A stretch of 41,526 nucleotides of DNA from a virus. Shown one piece after another: positions 21,867 through 31,300 of this stretch (position 1 is its first letter; every line of letters begins with the position of its first letter). The notes beneath the pieces were generated by a model. The model did not search any database and was not told the origin of the DNA. It was given only the letters and a program-made list of their open reading frames with translations. Both the position numbers and the translations under genes were made by a program. Location of the stretch: positions 1 through 41,526 of IMG/VR virus record IMGVR_UViG_3300045003_000061. One strand, written 5' to 3'.

Positions 21867-22307
21867 ATGGATTACAATTCTCAAGAAGCGCCGGCCAATA
21901 CTGCCGGTATGCCGACGGTGAAGGGGCCGGGCAATTCGGCCAATTCGCCTGTCCGCCGCACGATCGCGACGTTCAAGTGCGACGCCACGGGTTGCGGCGG
22001 AGCGGCGATCGGCGACAAGCTGCATCTGCGGCGGATCCCGGCGGGCGCACGCGGGATCAAGCACCGGATCACCGTCAGCGCCACGCTCGGAACGTCGACG
22101 CTCAAGCTCGGCATTGCCGGCAATGACGCCAAATATGCGGCCGCGGCGACGTACACCACGGCGAACGCTCCGGTTTCGATCGCCAAGGCGGCCAATCTCG
22201 CCGCCGAGCTGGCGGCCGACGAAGATCAGTTCCTCACTGTCGGCGCCGCGGCGCTCCCGAACGACGGGACGCTGATCGTCGTCGAGACGGAGTTCACGCT
22301 CAACTAA
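21867..22307 (+). CDS. Probable decoration or minor capsid protein, 146 aa
   Basis: ATG at 21867 follows GGGGGGTTC. The N-terminus is Pro/Gly/Ser-rich (MDYNSQEAPANTAGMPTVKG); the rest alternates beta-type segments (KHRITVSATLGTSTLKLGIA, DGTLIVVETEFTLN) with Ala-rich stretches. A compact beta-sandwich downstream of the capsid gene and bracketed by hairpins fits a capsid decoration or stabilisation protein, by position and composition only. Confidence 0.5.
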   Translation: MDYNSQEAPANTAGMPTVKGPGNSANSPVRRTIATFKCDATGCGGAAIGDKLHLRRIPAGARGIKHRITVSATLGTSTLKLGIAGNDAKYAAAATYTTANAPVSIAKAANLAAELAADEDQFLTVGAAALPNDGTLIVVETEFTLN

Positions 22308-22316
22308 GCGGCTCGG

Positions 22317-22340
22317 CCGCCGGCGCGACGGCGCCGGCGG
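22317..22340 (+). terminator. Hairpin after the decoration-protein gene
   Basis: Perfect 10-bp stem CCGCCGGCGC (22317-22326) with GCGCCGGCGG (22331-22340) and a GACG tetraloop; a smaller CAATC-gaaa-GATTG hairpin follows at about 22379-22392. Neither is followed by a T-run. Together they end the capsid segment of the late transcript. Confidence 0.5.
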
Positions 22341-22428
22341 TCCCGCGAAGGGGCAGGCCGTCCCTCCCTCTCTCTCCCAATCGAAAGATTGAGGGCCGGC
22401 TTGCTTCTCACCCTGGGGGGATTGGCGC

Positions 22429-23100
22429 GTGGCCGAGATCAAGCCGGAAAAGCTAAGCTATGTCCCGCTCGCGAACATCGCGCTCGGGCATTTGGGCGAG
22501 GACGATCGAATCTCCGCGCCGAACGATGACAGCAAGGCGGCGCGCGCGATCAAGAGCGCATGGGAGCCAACCCGCCAGTTCGTGCTTGCCGAGGCGCATT
22601 GGAGCTTCGCCTCGCGCACCGTCGACCTGACGCAGCGCCCCGACAATCCGGAATGGCCGATCGCGCTCGGCCGCAAGGCGTTCCCGCTGCCGTCGGATCT
22701 GGTGACGTTCGTCGAGATCGTCGAGCCCGAATATCTCGACGATGAAGAAGATCGCTACACGATCGAGGGCGGTCCCGACGGCGGGCTGGAGATCCTCGCC
22801 GACGAAGCCGGGCCGATCACGGTCCGCTATATCCGCGACAGCAAGGCGATTGCCGATCCCTCGCGCTGGCCGCCGGCTTTCGCCGAAGCCTTCGCGTTCC
22901 GCCTCGCATGGCAGATCAGCGACGAGCTCGGCGCCGACAAGGCGCGCAAAGACCGCGCGCTCACCGCGTCGGATCGGGCGCTCAAGCTCGCGCGCCGCGG
23001 GAACACCCGAACCAAGGGCCGGCGTCGCCAGCATGGCGGCGATTGGGTCCGCGCCCGCCACAGCTACGGCTCGCCGCGCGCTCCGGGCGTCACCTACTAA
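22429..23100 (+). CDS. Head-to-tail adaptor (gp11-like), 223 aa
   Basis: GTG at 22429 with a GGGGGGATT leader. LSYVPLANIALGHLGEDDRI, then VLAEAHWSFASRTVDLTQRP and a C-terminal FAEAFAFRLAWQISDELGAD match the tail tubular protein A/gp11-type adaptor pattern of podoviruses. The extreme C-terminus is basic (KGRRRQHGGDWVRARHSYGS). It would form the ring between the portal and the nozzle. Confidence 0.8.
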   Translation: MAEIKPEKLSYVPLANIALGHLGEDDRISAPNDDSKAARAIKSAWEPTRQFVLAEAHWSFASRTVDLTQRPDNPEWPIALGRKAFPLPSDLVTFVEIVEPEYLDDEEDRYTIEGGPDGGLEILADEAGPITVRYIRDSKAIADPSRWPPAFAEAFAFRLAWQISDELGADKARKDRALTASDRALKLARRGNTRTKGRRRQHGGDWVRARHSYGSPRAPGVTY

Positions 23101-25344
23101 ATGCCGAAGATCCGGACGCCGATCTATGCTTTCAACGGCGGCGAGATCAGCCGCCGCATGGAAGGGCGCTCGGATCTCGACGGCATCTGGGATCGCGCGC
23201 TCGCCAAGATGCTCAATTATGTGGCGACGGTCGAAGGGCCGGCCACCAAGCGCCCAGGCTTTCGCTACATCATCGCCGCCGCGGCCAGCTCGACGTGGCT
23301 CTCGCGGTTCGTGTTCAACTCGACGCAAGCCTATGTGCTCGAGTGGGGCGAGAAATCGGTTCGCTTCTTCACCAATGGCGGGCTGATCGACGGGCCGCCG
23401 CTCGCCGTGCCCTATGCCGCGGCCGATGCGCCGCGGATCTCGAGCAAGCAGAGTTATGACCGGCTGTACCTCGCGCACGGCGCTTACGCGCCGGGGATGC
23501 TGACGCGCACCGGCGCCGAGACGTTCAGCTACGGGCCGATTCCGCTGAAAGACGGGCCGTTCAAGGACTGGAACACCGACAAGGCCAAAACGATCACCTG
23601 GGCCGGCGACGGGACGGTTGGCGGCATTGCCACGATCACCGCGACCTTCGACCTGTTCGAGCCGGGGCACGTCGGCGCGCCGTTCATGTTCGAGGTTCTC
23701 GGCTTTTCGGAGATCCCGGCGTGGGAGCCGGCGGCGCAAACCTCGCTCAATGACGCCGGATCCTATATCCGCGTCGGTTGCCTGATCCGCTCCGACGGCA
23801 AGGTTTACAAGTGCGTCGATCTCGGCGGCGCCAAGTTCACCGGGACCGTCGAACCGACGCATACCAAGGGCGCCGAATGGGACGGGTCCAAGGCCGCGCC
23901 GCTCGGCCAGAAGGACGGTTGGAATTCCGGCGTCAAATGGGAATATCAATACGACCGGTTCGGGATCGGCACGATCAATGCGCTCGCGAGCTCGCAACAG
24001 GCGACGATCAAGGTCACGCGCGCGCTGCCGACGCTCGATACGCCGAGCTGGCATTGGGCGCACGCGGCCTTTTCCAACGCCGAAGGCTGGCCGCAGCTCG
24101 TCACCATCTGGGGCGGCCGCCTCATCTTCATCAAGGGCGTCGAGATCGCCGGATCCGTCGTCGGCGATTATTTCAACTTCCTGCCGGTCAATGAGCGGGG
24201 CGAGTTCTCCGCGGACATGGCGTTCCGGCTCGCGCTCAACATCAGCGATCCGCCGACATGGGTTCACGCCGACAAGGAATATCTCCTGCTCGGCACGCAC
24301 AGCGAGGAGATCGTTGTCGGCCAGGTCAACCGCGCCGCCGGGATCTCGGCCGACAATCTCAGCGCGCAACCGCAATCGGCTTACGGCTCGGCCGACACAT
24401 GGCCGGTGCCGATCGGCCCGTCGGTCCTGTTCATGCAGCGCGGCGGCCGCAAGGTCCGCGAGGCGACATTCTCCTACGATCAGGGGCGGTTCGTCGCGGT
24501 CAATTCGACGATCTATGCGCGGCATGTAACACGCTCCGGGATCGATTGGCTGGCGTGGCAGGCCGAGCCCGAGGACGTGCTCTGGGGCGGCCGCGGCGAC
24601 GGGACTCTGATCGCTCACCCGCACAATCCCGAACAGTCGATCAAGGGTTTCTCGAGGATCGCGCTCGCGCAAGGCTCGGCGATCTCGGGCGTCGTGATCC
24701 CGTCGGACGATGGAGCGCGCGACGATCTCTGGATGCTCGCCGAGCTCGACGGCAAGCGCGCGATCCTCAAGCTCGACCCCTATTGGGACGAGGACGCGGG
24801 ATTAGAGATCTCCGACGCCTTCTTTGTCGATTGGGGCGTTAGCTACGAAGGCGAGCCCAAGCAGGATTTCACGCAGGGGCTCGATCATCTCGAGGGGAAA
24901 AGGGTCCGGATCCTCGCCGACGGCGTAGAGATCAACGATCGCACCGTGACCGGCGGGGCGCTGTCGCTTCCCGGGCCGGCGAGCAAGGTCGCGATCGGGC
25001 TCGGCTATCAGGCGCGGCTCAAGCTGCTGCGCGCCGAAGCGCGCGGCACGCCGACGGCCCAGGGGTTGCGGAAGCGGGCGCAGCGATTGTTCGCGCGGCT
25101 GATCGACAGCGCGGCGCTGACCGTGTTCAACCGCAAGGGCGAGCCGTCGCGCATGTTCAACCGGAAGAACGATCTTCCGATGAACACGCCGGAACCCCTG
25201 TTCAACGGCGACACCGACAACATTGCGATCGGCGGCGGCGGGTCTGATTTTTCGGACTCGCCCGAGCTGGTCAGCGACGATGCGCTCCCGTCGATCGTGA
25301 CGATGCTCGTCCCGACTTACGAGCTCGAGGAGCTGCCGCAATGA
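23101..25344 (+). CDS. Tail nozzle (tubular protein B-like), 747 aa
   Basis: Starts on the base after the adaptor stop. The opening MPKIRTPIYAFNGGEISRRM and ATVEGPATKRPGFRYI is the hallmark of podovirus nozzle proteins, followed by VFNSTQAYVLEWGEKSVRFF, YDRLYLAHGAYAPGMLTRTG and LNISDPPTWVHADKEYLLLG. A palindrome copy at 24524-24532 is in frame and encodes part of RHVTRSG. It forms the distal tube of the short tail. Length is within the family range. Confidence 0.85.
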   Translation: MPKIRTPIYAFNGGEISRRMEGRSDLDGIWDRALAKMLNYVATVEGPATKRPGFRYIIAAAASSTWLSRFVFNSTQAYVLEWGEKSVRFFTNGGLIDGPPLAVPYAAADAPRISSKQSYDRLYLAHGAYAPGMLTRTGAETFSYGPIPLKDGPFKDWNTDKAKTITWAGDGTVGGIATITATFDLFEPGHVGAPFMFEVLGFSEIPAWEPAAQTSLNDAGSYIRVGCLIRSDGKVYKCVDLGGAKFTGTVEPTHTKGAEWDGSKAAPLGQKDGWNSGVKWEYQYDRFGIGTINALASSQQATIKVTRALPTLDTPSWHWAHAAFSNAEGWPQLVTIWGGRLIFIKGVEIAGSVVGDYFNFLPVNERGEFSADMAFRLALNISDPPTWVHADKEYLLLGTHSEEIVVGQVNRAAGISADNLSAQPQSAYGSADTWPVPIGPSVLFMQRGGRKVREATFSYDQGRFVAVNSTIYARHVTRSGIDWLAWQAEPEDVLWGGRGDGTLIAHPHNPEQSIKGFSRIALAQGSAISGVVIPSDDGARDDLWMLAELDGKRAILKLDPYWDEDAGLEISDAFFVDWGVSYEGEPKQDFTQGLDHLEGKRVRILADGVEINDRTVTGGALSLPGPASKVAIGLGYQARLKLLRAEARGTPTAQGLRKRAQRLFARLIDSAALTVFNRKGEPSRMFNRKNDLPMNTPEPLFNGDTDNIAIGGGGSDFSDSPELVSDDALPSIVTMLVPTYELEELPQ
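24524..24532. repeat. Palindrome copy inside the nozzle gene
   Basis: ATGTAACAC within the nozzle gene, encoding part of His-Val-Thr-Arg. Confidence 0.8.
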
Positions 25345-25814
25345 ACGCGGCAGCTTCCTCTACCGGCGCGCCGTTGGAGTTCCGCGACATGCTCGCCGGC
25401 GACGCGGTTCTCCTCGAGCTGCAGCCGAGCCAGCATTACGAGCTCGGCCTTCATCATCCATGTTACACGCTCGAGGAGGGCGAGGATCTCGCCAGCAACG
25501 GCGATGCGTGGACCGCGCACCGCGGCTCGAGGATCATCACCATCGCCGGCTTCCGCGACCTGTTCGGGACGGGGACGCACGCGATCGTGTGGGCGTCGCT
25601 CTCGGCCGATCTCGGCCGCGACTATCTGCCGATCACCCGCTTTGCCCGCGAAAAGATCGCAACGAGCCGTTTCCCGCGCCTCGAGGCGATTGTCGACGCT
25701 TCCGACGAACGGGCGATCACCTGGGCGAACCTCGTCGGGTTGAAGCCGGTCCACGTGCTCCGCGGGTACGGCCCGCAAAGCAAAGATCACATTCTGTTCG
25801 AGAGGGTCCAATGA
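25341..25814 (+). CDS. Internal virion protein A-like (gp13-like), 157 aa
   Basis: ATG overlaps the nozzle TGA (ATGA at 25341-25344). EFRDMLAGDAVLLELQPSQH, GSRIITIAGFRDLFGTGTHA, ATSRFPRLEAIVDASDERAI and GLKPVHVLRGYGPQSKDHIL follow the acetyltransferase-like fold pattern of the T7 gp13 / DUF2833 family. Palindrome 25460-25468 lies in frame (HPCYTLEEG). Family members aid assembly of the internal core; the enzymatic residues are not evident here. Confidence 0.65.
   Translation: MNAAASSTGAPLEFRDMLAGDAVLLELQPSQHYELGLHHPCYTLEEGEDLASNGDAWTAHRGSRIITIAGFRDLFGTGTHAIVWASLSADLGRDYLPITRFAREKIATSRFPRLEAIVDASDERAITWANLVGLKPVHVLRGYGPQSKDHILFERVQ
25460..25468. repeat. Palindrome copy inside the gp13-like gene
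   Basis: ATGTTACAC near the start of the gp13-like gene, encoding part of Pro-Cys-Tyr-Thr. Confidence 0.8.
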
Positions 25815-26287
25815 AGGCAGTCGGTCAGTTCGCCGGCGGCATCGCTGCCTATGACGCCGGGAAATACACAAGGCGCGTCATGCGCGTGAACGCGCAGAAC
25901 GCGCAGAACGCCGGCGTCGCCGAACGCGACCGGATCCGCACGGCGGCCCGCTCGGCGATGGGCGGCCAGCTCGTCGGCCAAGGCGGTTCGGGGTTCCAGA
26001 CGGGGACCGGATCGGCGCTCGACGCGCTCGCGCAAAGCGCGATCAACCGCGAACTCGATATCGCCGTGTCGCGCCAGCGCGCCGGCATGGCCGCCGACGC
26101 GTTCAAGCAGAAGGGCGATCTCGCTTACGCCAAGGGCAAGGCGGCAATGGCCGGCGGGATCCTCGCCGGCGCGGTGACGATCGCCGAGACGATCGCCGGG
26201 GCCTACACAGGCGGCGCCGGCGGCGGCGACGTCCCGACAATAGCGCTCGATGCCTTCGGCACCGGCAACAACGCGGGGGCGAGCTAA
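25811..26287 (+). CDS. Internal virion protein B-like (gp14-like), 158 aa
   Basis: ATG overlaps the previous TGA (25811-25814). Helical, Ala/Gln-rich (NAQNAQNAGVAERDRIRTAA, SALDALAQSAINRELDIAVS), with a hydrophobic Gly/Ala segment (AAMAGGILAGAVTIAETIAG) near the C-terminus, as in gp14-type proteins that are ejected and form an outer-membrane channel. Order between gp13-like and gp15-like genes supports the call. Confidence 0.7.
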   Translation: MKAVGQFAGGIAAYDAGKYTRRVMRVNAQNAQNAGVAERDRIRTAARSAMGGQLVGQGGSGFQTGTGSALDALAQSAINRELDIAVSRQRAGMAADAFKQKGDLAYAKGKAAMAGGILAGAVTIAETIAGAYTGGAGGGDVPTIALDAFGTGNNAGAS

Positions 26288-28335
26288 TGCCCGGCGCCTA
26301 TCAGCCGCAGCTCAATCCCGCCGGCGGGAGCGATTTCGAGGGCTCCGGATCGATCGGGCAGCCGATTGCCGACGCGCTCGAATATGCCGGCGAAGCGATG
26401 GATCGGGAGATCCATCGCCGCAAAGAGCTTCACCGCGACATGGAGGCGACGGCCGCCGGCGTGCAGCTCGCCCAAGCCTCGGCCGCGCTCGACAAGGCGG
26501 CGATCGACAACCGGGAGAACGCCGGGCCGGGCGGGGCGGGGCACACGCAATCGATCGAGCAGATGATCGATCAGCAATCGGCGGCGGCGCTCGGCGCGAT
26601 CAAGGATCCGCACGTCCGGCAGGTTTTCACGCAGCGATGGGCCGATCTCAAGAGCCACATCGCGACGCGCGAATATGGCTGGGAGGCCGGTCAGCGGGTC
26701 AATTTCCTGACGACGAACGTCAGGGAGGCGACGGACACCTACGCGCGCGCCCAGGCCGCGAACCCCGACGCATCGGCGCTCCCGAGCCAGCTCGCCGGGA
26801 TCCATGACACGATCGCGGCGCTCGGCGGGATCGATGACGATACGAAACACAAGCTGATCGTGGATCAGCAGCGCGCCGTTGTGCTCGGCTTCGCGAACGC
26901 GATGGTCGAAAAGGATCCCAAGTTCATCGCCGGCGACGAGAAAGCGGGAACGCCGGGGCTCCTGCAGATCGCCGACTTCAACCAATATCTGCAGCCCGAC
27001 GATATCAAGGCGCTCCGCAGCGCCGCGGGCGTCGAGATCCGCCGGCAGGAGGCGGAAGCGCGCCAGCAATTCAATCTCGAAAAGGCGCAAGCGGTCGAAC
27101 AGATCTCGATGCTCAAAAAGCAGTCGGGAAGCGGCGTTGTCCTGACCGACGACCAGATCGCGCAGGGGACCGCGCTCGCCAAGCAATACGGGCTCACCGG
27201 CGACGAGTGGGATCTCGCCGTCATCAAGGATCAGAACGACGTCAATCGCGAGTATCGGAGCGCGACTCCGGCGACGCTCCATCACGATATCAACGCGCTT
27301 CAATCGAAGGTCGCCGCGGGCACCGCGACGGCGGCCGAGCAAGTGCGCCTCAAGAACCTCACCGCCTTTGCCGGGCCGGCGATCGATCGCTTCAATTCGG
27401 ATCCCTACGCCGCGTCGGCGGCCGCCGGGAACCCGGCGCCCGACGTCGGCGATCTCGCGCATCCGGATCCGGCCAAGATCCAGGCGCGCGTCGCCTGGGC
27501 GCGCTCGTTCGCGGCGAGCTCGGGGCTGGTCAACGTCCCCTATCTGTCGAACGACGAAGCGAAGATCTTCACTGACCGGATCAAGCAGGGGCCGGCGGGC
27601 CAGCTCGAGGCGTCGGCGACGCTCCGCAATGCGTTCGGCGGAACGATCGCGACGTCGATCGTCAAGCAACTCGCGCCCGGCAACAAAGATCTCGAGCTCA
27701 TGGTCGGGCTGCATCCGCGCGTCGCCGAGCTCTACAGGCGCGGCGTCGCGGCGCTCGAGGGCAAGACCGTCCATCTCGGGTCGACGCAGGATCAGGCCAC
27801 GGGCATGGCCGATCAACAGGCGATGAAGGACGCCTTCGCCGCCTACGCCGAGGCGATCCCCGTCGACATGCAACCGGCGCTGCTGCGCGCGGCGCAAAAC
27901 ATCACCGCCGGAGTCGCGGCCGAATGGGGCCGGCGCGAGCCGACGGGCGACGAGCTCGCCAGCACGTTCCGCGCGTCGATGCAGCGCGCTGGCGGGATGC
28001 TCGGAAGCGCGGGGCAGGGCAGCGCGACCGGCGGCTTCGCCAATTGGGAAGGACATTATGTGTGGCTCCCGCAAAACATGAGCCGCGCGGATTTCCAGAC
28101 GCGCATGAGCCGCGCCGGAAAGGCGGACTGGATCAAGGCCGGCGGCGGCGCGCCTCACTATCTCGGAAGCGACGGCAAGCTCACGCCGCTGTCTGACAGC
28201 CAGATCGCGCAGCTCGCCCACTACCGGCTGCAGACGATCAATCCCGGCGTGTTCCAGCTCATCGGCGCCGACGGCGGCCATGTCGTCACGAAGGACGGCA
28301 CGCCGTTTCAGTTCGATATCAGGAACCTCCGCTAA
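26287..28335 (+). CDS. Internal virion protein C-like (gp15-like), 682 aa
   Basis: ATG overlaps the previous stop (TAATG at 26285-26289). A long, mostly alpha-helical, Gln/Ala-rich protein: EALDRE-type N-terminal helices (YAGEAMDREIHRRKELHRDM), many helical repeats in the middle and a small beta-rich C-terminus (MSRADFQTRMSRAGKADWIK, GTPFQFDIRNLR). Size and order match podovirus ejection proteins that build the periplasmic tunnel and motor with the transglycosylase protein encoded next. Confidence 0.7.
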   Translation: MPGAYQPQLNPAGGSDFEGSGSIGQPIADALEYAGEAMDREIHRRKELHRDMEATAAGVQLAQASAALDKAAIDNRENAGPGGAGHTQSIEQMIDQQSAAALGAIKDPHVRQVFTQRWADLKSHIATREYGWEAGQRVNFLTTNVREATDTYARAQAANPDASALPSQLAGIHDTIAALGGIDDDTKHKLIVDQQRAVVLGFANAMVEKDPKFIAGDEKAGTPGLLQIADFNQYLQPDDIKALRSAAGVEIRRQEAEARQQFNLEKAQAVEQISMLKKQSGSGVVLTDDQIAQGTALAKQYGLTGDEWDLAVIKDQNDVNREYRSATPATLHHDINALQSKVAAGTATAAEQVRLKNLTAFAGPAIDRFNSDPYAASAAAGNPAPDVGDLAHPDPAKIQARVAWARSFAASSGLVNVPYLSNDEAKIFTDRIKQGPAGQLEASATLRNAFGGTIATSIVKQLAPGNKDLELMVGLHPRVAELYRRGVAALEGKTVHLGSTQDQATGMADQQAMKDAFAAYAEAIPVDMQPALLRAAQNITAGVAAEWGRREPTGDELASTFRASMQRAGGMLGSAGQGSATGGFANWEGHYVWLPQNMSRADFQTRMSRAGKADWIKAGGGAPHYLGSDGKLTPLSDSQIAQLAHYRLQTINPGVFQLIGADGGHVVTKDGTPFQFDIRNLR

Positions 28336-31300
28336 TGGCCGCTCGCTCGTTCAACGTCGAGGACCGGATCCGGGAGCTCGGCGAGGATCCCGCGACGGCC
28401 TATCAGTCGGCCGAGCAAAAGGGGCCGTTCGCGCCGCTCCCGCTCGGCCCGTCGGCACCGGAGCTCGCGCCGAACGTGCTCGGCGAGGATCCGCCGATCA
28501 CCGTCCCCGCGGCCAAGCCGAGCGCGCCCAGGGCAAAGGCCGCGCCGGCGAAGGGCAAGGCGCCGGAGCTCGCGCCGATCGTCGACACGGGCACGCTCGC
28601 CGACACGCAGGAGAAAATGCCGTCGCTGGCGCCGGTTCGGCCGACGGCCGCGCCGATCGAGCCGCCGGCGAGCCTTAACGACATATTCCACGCGAGCAGC
28701 CGCATCGCGCAGCGCGACGCGAGCACCGCCGCCGATCACCGGCTCGCGCAGGGCTATGCGCCGATCGTCCGCGCGCTCGGCCTCGATCCGAGCGAGAACC
28801 CGGTCGCCTTCGCCGATCTCGACGCGGCGGGGCAGGCCCGGTTCGGTTACTCCGGTTCGCCCTCCAAGCTGGCGTCGGCCGCGCGCATGGGCCAGCAGAT
28901 CCCGTTCGGAAATGTGTTCCTTGCCGATCGCGCGCTGCAAGAAAGCCTGATCGCCGACGAGATCAGGAAGCGGCGCAAGACCGATCCAAAGTTCCTGCCC
29001 GGCGTCCCCGATACGGTCGACGGCCTGCACGCCTATTTCGTACAGCAAGAGAAACAGCGACAGGCGGACGATCAGGCGATCGCCGCGCGCTCGCCGGGCG
29101 GGATCGGCGGCTTTGCCGCCGCGCTCGCCGGCTCGGCCGTCGGCACGTTCCACGATCCGCTCAACATCGCGGCGCTGGCGGTCCCCGGCGGCGCGGGCAA
29201 GTCGCTGCTGCAGATCGCCGCCCGCGACGCGCTGATCAACGGCGTGCTCGAGCTCGGGATGCAACCGATCGTGGCCCGCAACCGCGCCGAGCTCGGCGAA
29301 AGCTACGGCGTTGGCGACGCGATCGCGAATGTCGGCGCGGCCGCCGTCGGCGGCGCCGCCTTCGGGACCGCGCTCCACGTCGGCGGCAAGGCGGCAATGG
29401 CGACCGGCGTCCCGCAAGCGATCGGCGGCGCCGTCGGCCAAAGCTCGAGCGCCATTGCTGACCGCCTGTTCGCCGCCTTGCCCGAGCGGCTGCAGCAGAA
29501 ATGGGGCGCGGCGATCGTCAAGTCATGGGCACGCCGGCTCGACAATGGCGAGCGGCTCGACGAGGTTTTCTCGGATCTCTCCAACCGCGAGCTGACGACG
29601 CTCTCGCGGACGATCGTCGGCGATCAGCATTTGACGCCGGATGAACGCGCGGCCGCGAACGTGCTCGAGCGGGCGCAGGAAGTCGGCGAGAGCTCGCCCT
29701 ACCAAGCCGGCCCCGCCGGCGATGCGACGCATGAGAACGGCCTCGCCGCCGCGATCAAGGATCTCACCGATCGGAGAAAACCCGAAACCGAGGGGTTGCC
29801 TTCTGGCCCCGTGGTGGAGGGGACCGGCGCGGTTTCGTCACCCGCGCCGGAGCGGCCGTCGCCGGCCTTGTCCACCGCGCGGCGGCCGCAACCCCGAACG
29901 TCGCTCCGGCCACAGAATGAAGTCGACGTAATCGACAGCTTCACCCGCAAGGTGGGCGGCGCCGAGAACAGCACGGGCAATGTCCACGCGAGAAACCCGA
30001 ACAGCTCGGCGAGCGGTCCCTTCCAGTTCACCGACGGCACGTTCCGCGACTATTACCGCAAGGTTTACGGGCAGGATCCCGGCGCTCACCCGCCGCCCGA
30101 GCTCAAGAACGATCCGTCCGTTCAGGCGCGGCTGCTTGCCGCGCTGACGCGCGACAATGCCGACGCTCTCAAGAGAGCCGGCGAAGGCGTCACCGAGGGC
30201 AATCTCTACCTGATGCACTTTCTCGGGAGCCGGGACGGGCTGCGCGTCCTGAAAGCCGACGCGTCGACGCCGATCGAGCGCCTGCTTTCCGAGGACGTGC
30301 TCCGGCGCAACGATTTCCTCCGCGGCAAGTCGGCGAGCGAGGTCGCCGCCTGGGCGCATCAAAAGATGGGCCGGCAAGTGGCGTCGGTCGCGCCTCGAGG
30401 CGCAGCCGGCGCACTCGATGCCGGGAGCGAGGACGCGATGATCGCGCAGCTCCGCGCCGAGGCGCTGCAGCTCGACAATGCCGTGATCGGCGCGCCGGCG
30501 AGCTCGGCCTCGAGCTCGAGCGTGCCGCCGATGTACGCCCGGAGCTTCAATGTCGACGATATCACGGTCGACGCGCATCGGTTCCAGTTCAAAAGCGGCG
30601 GCGACGAATATGGCGTCACCGATCGCCTTCGCGGGGTTCGCGAGTGGAACCCGATCTTTGCGTCCCGCGTGATCGTCTGGGAGGACAAAGAGGGGCGCGC
30701 CTTCCTCGCCGACGGCCACCAGCGTCACGGCCTCGCGCGGCGCATCCAGGCCGAGACGGGCGAGCCGATCCGAATGGATGCGGTCGTGCTGCGCGAAGCC
30801 GACGGGATCAGCGCCGAGGATGCGCGGGTCTATGCCGCGCTCAAGAACATCGCCGAGGGCACCGGGACGGCCGTCGATGCGGCCAAGGTCATTCGCGACG
30901 CCGGCGAGCATGTGCTCGACCATCTGCCGCCGCGATCGGCGCTGGTCCGCGACGGCGGCGCGCTGGCGCGGCTTTCCGACGCGGCGTTCGGGGCGGTCTA
31001 TAACGACGTCGTTCCCGCCGATTTCGCGGCCGTGATCGGCCATTTGCTGCCCGATCGCCCGGAAGCGCACGAGGCGATGATCGAGCTCCTCGCCAAACTC
31101 GATCCCGCCAATCGCGGCCAGGCCGAAAGCATCGTCAGACAGGCGCTCGCCGCCGGCCTCCACAAAGCCGAGCAAATCGACCTGTTCGGCGCGCATGAGG
31201 CTGTCACCTCGCTCATGCTCGAGCGCGCGAAGGTGCTCGAGAAGGGTCTTGCGAAGCTCCGCAAGTTGGGGTTGGTGCACAAGACGGCCGCCAATGAAGC

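Noticed and set aside
22453-24672. Minus-strand frame of 739 codons
   Set aside because: Antisense to the adaptor and nozzle genes; no domain, leader or context.
26284-28281. Minus-strand frame of 665 codons
   Set aside because: Antisense shadow of the gp15-like ejection protein gene.
30543-30980. ParB partition protein
   Set aside because: The ParB-like domain is embedded in a giant ejected virion protein and has no ParA partner, so a plasmid-type partition role is unlikely.
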